From Chamaesiphon sp. 341R_metabat_111 (lineage in GTDB: Bacteria; Cyanobacteriota; Cyanobacteriia; Cyanobacteriales; Chamaesiphonaceae), in contig JANXVE010000179.1 of the NCBI GenBank assembly GCA_025351825.1, forward strand, positions 1 to 35,362: a stretch of 35,362 nucleotides of DNA, given 5' to 3'. The translations under genes and the position numbers were made by a program. Shown here in pieces: positions 29,844 to 35,362 of this stretch. The notes beneath the pieces are model-generated. The model saw nothing but the letters and a program-made list of their open reading frames with translations. It had not been told where the DNA came from and ran no database searches. Positions within the stretch are counted from its first letter, which is position 1, and each line of letters begins with the position of its first letter.

Positions 29844-29954
29844 CTAATCCGATCCCAACGCCTCCCGCAATAGTGGGCGCATTTCTTGGGGTAAACTCAG
29901 AAAGACTCGATCGTCAGTAGGATTCTGCTTGTATTTAATTCCCGCTTCCAGCAG
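29844..29954 (-). pseudogene. C-terminal remnant of the ATPase pseudogene
   Basis: In a different frame from the gene upstream, the minus strand reads EAGIKYKQNPTDDRVFLSLP then QEMRPLLREALGSD and a stop. This looks like the tail of the same ATPase family. It begins right where the N-terminal part runs into its early stop, so an internal piece has been deleted and the frame lost. Confidence 0.6.
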
Positions 29955-30393
29955 TCAGCTTCTCTAGCTCTACCTCGGTATCTAAAAAATCTCGAATACT
30001 CGTCCACCTAGCTTTGAGCCAGTCTAGAATCGGTTTTGAATAAGCAGCCTTGATTTCGAGCGTGAGATGCTTGGTACAACTGAGCAAAATATCGGTGTAT
30101 TCAGTATCAAGCGTGTCAATATCTGCGTCTTCAGCGTCAAAATAAACAATAAAACAACCTTTTTTCTCTAGATGCTGCTTCAACCGCAACAATTCGGTTG
30201 ATTTACCATTTCCTCGATGTCCAGCATAGAGATGACACGTATCGCTGGGAACCAAAATACTCGTTCCTAAACTTCGAGTAATATCATCGTCGCCCCTAAC
30301 ATCCTGACAGTTAACATAGAGTGGATCACCTGCGGGTAAAGGTCTCCAAGGATTAAACGTATCGTTAATTGCTGTCAGTAATTGTTCGCTCAT
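29935..30393 (-). pseudogene. Truncated P-loop ATPase (N-terminal part)
   Basis: About 152 residues from MSEQLLTAINDTFNPWRPLP, with VNCQDVRGDDDI, Walker A HLYAGHRGNGKSTELLRL and an acidic Walker-B-like IVYFDAEDAD. The full-length relatives I know in cyanobacteria are several hundred residues long, whereas this one stops after ELEKLTAGSGN. The matching C-terminus is at 29844-29954 in another frame. I chose the internal ATG at 30393; 24 upstream codons are open but look non-coding. It should be non-functional unless the short form has a role. Confidence 0.7.
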
Positions 30394-30640
30394 ATTCAAT
30401 TCTATACAGTCTCGCTCTACGCCTATTTTAACTCGATTCGTTCGCGGTAGCATAGCGTTTGACACAGCAATAGCGTCCGCTTTGCAGAATCGAATGATAA
30501 ATTAGACGATCGACGATATCTTTCACCATCGAAGAGCAAAATGTAGGTCACTAACGATATCCGTCAAGGATGAAGTACGTCAGCCAAAAAGGACGTTAAC
30601 TCTGACGGGTATTTTGGAGTTGATACCATCAGGGGTTCAA

Positions 30641-30676
30641 TCTCCTCAAACCTATAGTTTAGTGGATGTAAAATCA
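30641..30676 (+). repeat. Partial copy of the cimA 3' end
   Basis: The sequence encodes SPQTYSLVDVK, against SPQTCSLVDVK at the end of cimA (29385-29420). Over 33 aligned bases about 28 match, mostly with transitions. It runs on without the cimA stop for some 14 more codons. It suggests a duplication event flanking the segment 29421-30640. Confidence 0.55.
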
Positions 30677-30766
30677 GGCTCGATCGCATTGGTGGCGCGC
30701 TTTTGTCCGATCGAGTAATCAAACATCATATCAGGGTGAGCATTACCCACCCTTGAATTGGAAAAA

Positions 30767-30967
30767 CTACTTGACTGTTTTTAGCTCACCTTGACTGGCT
30801 AGAGCTTGCTTTTGGACGGCAGACAACTCTGCTGGGTGTGATGCTTGCATCCATAGTAAATTTTGGAATACAGTGAAACCAACGATCGCAAAAAGTGAGG
30901 TCGCGATCGAAATTGTGGATAATTTCGCTACGTTGATGTCAGATGATTCTTGGTCGATGCAGTTGAG
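30767..30967 (-). CDS. Small single-span membrane ORF without an ordinary start codon
   Basis: On the minus strand 66 codons are open between two stops. The product has an acidic start (IDQESSDINVAKLSTISI), one membrane segment (ATSLFAIVGFTVFQNLLWM) and a polar tail (AELSAVQKQALASQGELK). The composition is very protein-like, but no ATG, GTG or TTG stands before the membrane segment; ATC at about 30958 is the only near-start. A frameshift from the overlapping ATG-ACT-TTT-AGC frame just upstream would repair it. It is either a decayed gene or one with a rare start. The rest of 30466-31010 holds only the cimA-like fragment. Confidence 0.4.
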   Translation of the reverse strand, partial: LNCIDQESSDINVAKLSTISIATSLFAIVGFTVFQNLLWMQASHPAELSAVQKQALASQGELKTVK

Positions 30968-31010
30968 CTAAAAGTCATAGGTTTTTTCCTAGTTTCTATC
31001 GATATCTACA

Positions 31011-31193
31011 ATGAGTATTCCACTGTTTTCGCAAATCAACGGCGATGATTTTGATGAGCCGCTTATTTGCGAAGATGACATTCAATTAGTAAAAGTAGAG
31101 TACTTCAACCCCCATATTCTAACGCCACATCTGCGGAAATCACGATCGGACATACCCTTAGTTACAGGCGATCGAATCTCTGTAGTGGCGTAG
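31011..31193 (+). CDS. Possible small unknown protein
   Basis: 60 codons from ATG: MSIPLFSQINGDDFDEPLIC, then acidic and polar sequence without membrane segment or motif. It stops 136 bp before crtD. Nothing recognisable and no strong ribosome site; it may be spurious. Confidence 0.3.
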   Translation: MSIPLFSQINGDDFDEPLICEDDIQLVKVEYFNPHILTPHLRKSRSDIPLVTGDRISVVA

Positions 31194-31328
31194 ATGTGTC
31201 GCTGCGTGCGATCGATCGGTCAGATATTCCAGCCACCACAATCGGGCCAACCCCATAACACCCAACCACTTCACCCTTCGTATGGAAATGTTAAGATAGT
31301 AACGTCAATCTTTTTCTCGTTCGTGCAA

Positions 31329-32870
31329 ATGTCGAATTCGTCTCTTCCAAAAGTTGTGGTGATTGGTGCAGGTATCGGTGGATTAACAGCGGGGGCGTTG
31401 CTGGCGAAACGGGGATATGAGGTGACAATCTTTGACCAAGCGATCGTTCCAGGTGGCTGTGCGTCTACATTCAAGCGGCAGGGATTTACATTTGATGTGG
31501 GAGCGACTCAGGTAGCGGGATTGGAGCCAGGTGGCATCCATCACCGGATTTTTAGTGAATTAGAAATAGAGTTACCACCTGCTGTACCTTGCGATCCGGC
31601 TTGTGCGGTATTTTTACCTGGAGAAACCACCCCAATTAGTGTCTGGCGCGATCCCGATCGGTGGCAAGCCGAGCGTCAACAGCAGTTTCCAGGCAGCGAA
31701 CCTTTTTGGCAGTTTTTACAACAACTATTTAATGCTAGTTGGGAATTTCAGAGTCGCGATCCGATCCTTCCTCCACGCAATTTCTGGGATGTAACGCAGT
31801 TAGTAGGCGCGTTGCGGTTGGGTACGCTGATTACTGTGCCGTTTACGCTTTCTACCGTTGGTGACGCGCTCAAATGGTTTGGATTGAGTGGCGATAAACG
31901 GCTGCGGACATTTCTCGATCTGCAACTAAAACTCTATTCTCAGGTGACGGCAGCAGAGACGGCTTTATTATACGCCGCAACGGCTCTAGGCGTATCTCAG
32001 ACCCCCCAAGGACTCTATCACCTTCAGGGGAGTATGCAGGTTTTGAGCGATCGATTGGTGGCATCGCTAGAGCGGGATGGGGGTAAATTGTTGATGCGGC
32101 ATACGGTGGAATCGATCGAGTGTGATGAAGCTGGAGTCACAGGCGTAACGATCCGCAACCAAAAAACAGGCGCAACTTGGACAGAAGCCGCTGCTGAAGT
32201 CGTGGCAAATGTAACGGCTCAGGATTTAGTCAGATTGCTGGGGGATGCGGCTCCTAAGTCCAATCCGATTCCATTACTGTCGATTGACGGCTATCGATCG
32301 CGTGTCAAGAGTTTACCCCAAGCTTCGGGTGCATTTGTGGTGTATCTGGGCGTAAAAGATGCAGCGATTCCAGCAGGTTGTCCGCCCCATCTTCAATTTC
32401 TCTACGATTACGATGGAATCATTGGCGAGAATAATTCGCTGTTTGTATCTGTCAGTCATACGGGAGATGGACGCGCACCTGAGGGCAGTGCGACGATTAT
32501 TGCATCCTCATTTGTCGATCCGAATAAATGGTATGGCGAGAGCGTTGATTATGCTGCAATGAAAGCTGAGTATACTGGGGTGGCAATCGCTAAATTGGGT
32601 GCATATTTCAAACTGGCACCAGAAAATATCATCGTGACAGAAGTAGGTACACCTCGCAGTTTTGAGCATTTTACCGGACGCGAACGGGGGATTGTCGGCG
32701 GGATTGGGCAACGGGTATCGACATTTGGGCCGTTTGGGTTCGCGACGCGGATTCCCGTGGCGGGACTGTGGATGGTGGGCGACTCCACCCATCCTGGGGA
32801 GGGTACGGCGGGAGTCAGTTATTCAGCGTTAACTGTAGTTAGACAAATCGAGCAGCAGGTATTAGGTTAA
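31329..32870 (+). CDS. crtD: Carotenoid C-3',4'-desaturase (CrtD type), FAD-dependent
   Basis: About 513 residues. The N-terminal dinucleotide-binding motif is VVVIGAGIGGLTAGALLAKR, followed by PGGCASTFKRQGFTFDVGAT. The C-terminal FAD motif is AGLWMVGDSTHPGEGTAGVS. GLEPGGIHHRIFSELEIELP and CDPACAVFLPGETTPI are as I know them from the cyanobacterial CrtD group in myxoxanthophyll synthesis; CrtH and CrtO are close relatives with different internal sequence. Start at ATG 31329, since the 45 open codons upstream look non-coding. No other carotenoid genes are nearby. Confidence 0.85.
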   Translation: MSNSSLPKVVVIGAGIGGLTAGALLAKRGYEVTIFDQAIVPGGCASTFKRQGFTFDVGATQVAGLEPGGIHHRIFSELEIELPPAVPCDPACAVFLPGETTPISVWRDPDRWQAERQQQFPGSEPFWQFLQQLFNASWEFQSRDPILPPRNFWDVTQLVGALRLGTLITVPFTLSTVGDALKWFGLSGDKRLRTFLDLQLKLYSQVTAAETALLYAATALGVSQTPQGLYHLQGSMQVLSDRLVASLERDGGKLLMRHTVESIECDEAGVTGVTIRNQKTGATWTEAAAEVVANVTAQDLVRLLGDAAPKSNPIPLLSIDGYRSRVKSLPQASGAFVVYLGVKDAAIPAGCPPHLQFLYDYDGIIGENNSLFVSVSHTGDGRAPEGSATIIASSFVDPNKWYGESVDYAAMKAEYTGVAIAKLGAYFKLAPENIIVTEVGTPRSFEHFTGRERGIVGGIGQRVSTFGPFGFATRIPVAGLWMVGDSTHPGEGTAGVSYSALTVVRQIEQQVLG

Positions 32871-32971
32871 TCGATCTTTCGATCGATTAAATCAGGTCCG
32901 CTCTAGAAAATCGTCCTCCAGATGCGCGAAATGTTGTGCCTCTCTTGCTAATATGGGGGCAAGTCATCTAT

Positions 32972-33106
32972 TAGACCTCTTGCACGAATATCAAATCATG
33001 GTGTTTTAGTTGTTAGTTACTAGTTGTTAGTTATTAGCAATAGGGCTTTTAGATTCTAAGTCACCGATCGAAATATGAGCAATTCTGGATTCACGCAAGA
33101 GGTCTA
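32972..33106. mobile_element. 135-bp MITE-like element
   Basis: TAGACCTCTTGCACGAAT (32972-32989) is the complement of ATTCACGCAAGAGGTCTA (33089-33106) with one mismatch in 18. The inside carries a TTAGTTGTTAGTTACTAGTT simple repeat and no ORF. No target duplication is evident. Confidence 0.65.
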
Positions 33107-33114
33107 GTGAGTAG

Positions 33115-33399
33115 CTATGCACTATGCCGTTGATTCGTCTCTACTAATCTACCATTGACATATTTATGAATAACGCTCGAAATGAGCGTTTGATAGGGGA
33201 TACCTTCTTCGATAGCTCTGGCTTGAATACCTTCTAAGTCTGCGGAAGACAGACGTAATGTGATGCGCTTATCTTTAGCAATAGCTGCTTTGGCATAACT
33301 TTGTAGTGCTAGTAATCGATTTGGCTCTTTCACCGATTGCCATTCCCCTGCGTCAAATGTTGCTAAAAGTTCTTGCTCTTCAAGATCGAGTTCATTCAT
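33115..33399 (-). CDS. Ribbon-helix-helix-type antitoxin
   Basis: About 94 residues. KDKRITLRLSSADLEGIQARAIEEGIPYQTLISSVIHKYV is a ribbon-helix-helix DNA-binding domain of the CopG/BrnA kind. The N-terminal part (LEEQELLATFDAGEWQSV) would cover the toxin. I place the start at the second Met (33399, MNELDLEEQ), which overlaps the end of the upstream toxin-like frame by 8 bases, as in toxin-antitoxin pairs. Confidence 0.8.
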   Translation of the reverse strand: MNELDLEEQELLATFDAGEWQSVKEPNRLLALQSYAKAAIAKDKRITLRLSSADLEGIQARAIEEGIPYQTLISSVIHKYVNGRLVETNQRHSA

Positions 33400-33586
33400 T
33401 ATTATCACTGCCACTAAGATACTGTTTTGTTGCTTTTCGTGATGGAATAATAGTCTTCAAGAAAATCTCTGTATCTGTTTCTACATAAGGAACTAGATAA
33501 GCATATGCTTTGATTTTAACTACTAGTATACGTTGGCTGGGATATTTTTCTCGATCGGGAACAAAATAATTAGAGATTCGATCCAC
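33392..33586 (-). pseudogene. Toxin-like partner, N-terminally truncated
   Basis: 64 residues, REKYPSQRILVVKIKAYAYL then VPYVETDTEIFLKTIIPSRKATKQYLSG. This is the C-terminal half of small toxins (BrnT-like) paired with ribbon-helix-helix antitoxins in cyanobacteria. The usual N-terminal half with its catalytic residues is missing; upstream in this frame a stop follows at once, and I do not find the missing part in the other frames. The toxin is probably dead while the antitoxin gene persists. Confidence 0.55.
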
Positions 33587-33797
33587 AGATATTTGCTCTC
33601 AAAATCCAAATCTTATTCGGTTTTCCGCCTCCGTATTTATACGGTCAATAGCTCATTCAAGTAGCGAAAATATTGTAAAACTCTTGAGTACAAAGGCTTC
33701 TAGAGAATAAAACAATCTTGGAACCTTTCGATTGGCAGTTGCGACTTAGTAGGTAAGAACGAAAAAATAAACTTTACCAACCACCAGCGAATTAACC

Positions 33798-34385
33798 ATG
33801 AACTTCTCCTTCAACCAAGCTATTAAAACCATCGCTATTTCTACACTTGCGATCGTCCCAGTTATGAGTGCAATTAATCCAGCATCTGCGGCTCCTAAAG
33901 CAACTCCTAAATACATTGCTCAAGCGGCTACAGAGATTGCAGCACCTCAGTCTGTCGGCACTAATTCTAATTATTTAGGTGCAGGTATTTCCAGCGGTTT
34001 AACCAATGATAATGCTGTTGGTTCGCAAGCAAAATCTGGTGGAACTTTGTACGGTAGATATGCAATTCCTCAAAGCAAACTATCCGCTCGTGCGGGGATT
34101 GTATTCACTGATAAAATCAGTGCGGTTACTCCCAAGCTCACCTATGATGTTGGCGTTGCTCCTGGCACAAATATCTTCGTTGGAGCTGGCTACAACTTTG
34201 TAAATGAAAAAACTGCCAGCACTCCATTAGGTAACAAAAGTGCGCCTGTTTTAAGTTTGGGTGTAGAGAGCCAATTAGCTAATAATGTTTTAGTTTTTGG
34301 TTCTGCCGATCTGGGTGTCAATGCTTATCAAAATTCCAATAACACTTCGATCGCAATTCAAGGTGGTGCTGGTTTCCGCTTCTAG
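33798..34385 (+). CDS. Small secreted or outer-membrane beta-barrel-like protein
   Basis: 195 residues. The signal peptide (MNFSFNQAIKTIAISTLAIV...ASAAPK) has a likely cleavage after ASA. The mature part alternates polar and apolar residues in strands (LYGRYAIPQSKLSARAGIVF, LTYDVGVAPGTNIFVGAGYN, VLSLGVESQLANNVLVFGSA) and ends IQGGAGFRF with a terminal Phe, as outer-membrane barrels do. It is small, about eight strands. Function unknown. A strong terminator follows 44 bp after the stop. Confidence 0.75.
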   Translation: MNFSFNQAIKTIAISTLAIVPVMSAINPASAAPKATPKYIAQAATEIAAPQSVGTNSNYLGAGISSGLTNDNAVGSQAKSGGTLYGRYAIPQSKLSARAGIVFTDKISAVTPKLTYDVGVAPGTNIFVGAGYNFVNEKTASTPLGNKSAPVLSLGVESQLANNVLVFGSADLGVNAYQNSNNTSIAIQGGAGFRF

Positions 34386-34428
34386 TTGATTTGGTGTTGC
34401 TCAGATATCCTAGTACCGAATAGATCCA

Positions 34429-34464
34429 GGCTCGATCCTCCGCTGAAGGGTCGAGCCTTTTTTT
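34429..34464 (+). terminator. Rho-independent terminator after the beta-barrel gene
   Basis: GGCTCGATCCT pairs with AGGGTCGAGCC (11 bp with one G-U) around a short loop and is followed by seven T. A classical intrinsic terminator. Confidence 0.9.
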
Positions 34465-34558
34465 AATTCGCAGCCGATCGCGGTATACTTACGGTGAACT
34501 GATAATAGACGTTCGCCCAGCTTAAAACTCCCGTAAGACTATTAGATTATTGTCATCT

Positions 34559-35083
34559 ATGCCTATTCTCGATCGACAAGGTAGATTATTTGGTAAATTC
34601 AGCCTCCTCGACATTGGTGCTGTCCTGGTAATGTTATTTGTGGTTGTAGGTATCTTCCTCTCGCCTGGGGGTTCGGGGCGAATCAATGGCCAGGACAAGC
34701 CACAATCAGTCGAAGCTGACGTGATCGTGCGCGGATTGAATGTGCTCAATCCTGAGTCGCTACTGAAGCAGTTTAGTGCGGGGAATAAACTTAGTTTTGT
34801 GATCCGGAATCAACCAGCGGGACAAGTCGATATCAAATCAGTCCGTCAACTAGATCGGACTCTGGCGGTGACACAAGCTGATGGATCTGTTAAACCAATG
34901 AAGGATCCCCGCCCTGATTCTTATAGTATGGACATGATCGTGACGGTGACTGGCAAAGGTCAGAAAACGAAGGAAGGGTTGGTACTGGGCAATACCAAGA
35001 TGAAGATTGGCTCTTCGGTGGAAATCGACCAGCTTAATTACAATTTCAACGGTACGGTGATTGATATTCGCTATTTAAATTAG
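34559..35083 (+). CDS. DUF4330-domain protein
   Basis: About 174 residues. The start MPILDRQGRLFGKFSLLDIG runs into one membrane segment (AVLVMLFVVVGIFLSP). A soluble domain with VEADVIVRGLNVLNPESLLK and VLGNTKMKIGSSVEIDQLNY follows. This is the layout of the cyanobacterial DUF4330 family, of unknown function. I choose ATG 34559 over TTG 34550. The soluble domain should lie outside the cytoplasm. No operon partners. Confidence 0.85.
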   Translation: MPILDRQGRLFGKFSLLDIGAVLVMLFVVVGIFLSPGGSGRINGQDKPQSVEADVIVRGLNVLNPESLLKQFSAGNKLSFVIRNQPAGQVDIKSVRQLDRTLAVTQADGSVKPMKDPRPDSYSMDMIVTVTGKGQKTKEGLVLGNTKMKIGSSVEIDQLNYNFNGTVIDIRYLN

Positions 35084-35149
35084 TTGATAGTTGATAGTTG
35101 TTGGCGGAGCCTCTCCGTAGGAGAATAGTTGATAGGGATTTAGATTGTG

Positions 35150-35220
35150 GGGAGCGTAGATTTTACCCCACCCCAGCCCTCCCCTTATAAAGGGGAGGGG
35201 GCAAAAGCCCCCCTTTATAA
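35150..35220. repeat. Uninterrupted copy of the outer MITE repeat
   Basis: GTAGATTTTACCCCACCCC, then CCTCCCCTTATAAAGGGGAG, match the arms of the element at 11084-11484 without the 163-bp insertion. The stretch ends in a palindrome (CTTATAAAGGGGAGGGGG / CCCCCCTTTATAAG) immediately before the IS left end. Upstream (35082-35130) are TAGTTGATAGTTG repeats and a small dispersed repeat. Confidence 0.7.
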
Positions 35221-35222
35221 GC

Positions 35223-35362
35223 CTACGGTGTATACACAAGTCAGTTTAGAATCAAAAAGACCTAGAAAGTGTAAGCGCATATGGAAAACCCAATTTTAAT
35301 CCATGCAGAACAAATTGACTCGCAAGCATTTGGAGATCCCAGATTGGTAAAAAGGGGGCGGC
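35223..35362 (+). mobile_element. Left end of an IS4-family insertion sequence, cut by the window edge
   Basis: The terminal repeat CTACGGTGTATACACAAGT (35223-35241) is followed after 39 bp by the transposase ATG. The same 19-mer with single changes bounds the MITE at 11159-11321. The right end lies outside the window, so the target duplication cannot be checked; the 10 bases on the left are CTTTATAAGC. Confidence 0.75.
35281..35362 (+). CDS. IS4-family transposase, first 27 codons
   Basis: The start reads MENPILIHAEQIDSQAFGDP then RLVKRGR. The F-G-D-x-R-L-x-K-R pattern is the N-terminal DNA-binding segment of Tn5/IS4-type transposases. The catalytic DDE part lies beyond the window. Confidence 0.75.
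   Translation, partial: MENPILIHAEQIDSQAFGDPRLVKRGR

Overview
The window is cyanobacterial chromosome. It carries two genes for photosystem I subunit PsaK, a carotenoid desaturase of the CrtD type, a KGK-domain protein, and the cyanobacterial families DUF3086, DUF3119 and DUF4330. The hexamer CGATCG, often extended to GATCGATC or the HIP1 octamer GCGATCGC, is very frequent. Many short palindromic dispersed repeats lie between genes. I cannot name the species from the sequence.

Layout. 1-2000 is mobile-element debris: a 5'-truncated IS66 transposase gene carrying two separate 48-bp in-frame palindromic insertions, and a truncated TniQ-like gene. Both abut the 3' end of a tRNA-Ser(UGA). 2203-3246 encodes an M28-type peptidase homologue that has lost most of its metal and catalytic residues. 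3366-9637 is a defence and toxin-antitoxin island: a DndB-like DGQHR protein, a Xre/ParS-RES toxin-antitoxin pair, an orphan MNT nucleotidyltransferase, an HNH endonuclease whose N-terminus resembles the phosphorothioate-DNA-binding restriction enzymes, DndC, and a KGK protein. DndA, DndD and DndE are not in the window.

9919-19190 holds a PLP aminotransferase, a nested set of MITEs, a 1636-residue protein made of 46 consecutive TPR units, a previously unlisted 31-residue membrane ORF, an RNA 2'-phosphotransferase (KptA) and a tRNA-dihydrouridine synthase. 19207-25192 is a minus-strand block of mostly housekeeping genes: a lipoprotein, a PD-(D/E)XK-like protein, a VanX-type dipeptidase, plsY, DUF3086, DUF3119, an unknown protein and trpF. 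25322-27292 carries the tandem psaK pair and a globin-MarR operon. That operon has a clear sigma-70-type promoter overlapped by a perfect 27-bp palindrome, the likely MarR operator. 27363-32870 holds a 2Fe-2S ferredoxin, cimA, a small unknown gene, an ATPase pseudogene made by internal deletion, and crtD. The right end has a decayed toxin-antitoxin pair, a small secreted beta-barrel-like protein, a DUF4330 protein, and the first 82 bp of an IS4-family transposase.

The most informative structures are: (i) the 163-bp MITE at 11159-11321, with 19-bp terminal repeats and a 10-bp target duplication, whose ends match the left end of the IS4-type element at 35223; (ii) the two palindromic insertions that keep the IS66 reading frame open; (iii) the split dnd locus next to a putative phosphorothioate-reading nuclease; (iv) the globin/MarR operator. 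All family assignments come from reading the translated sequence by eye. No database search was possible.
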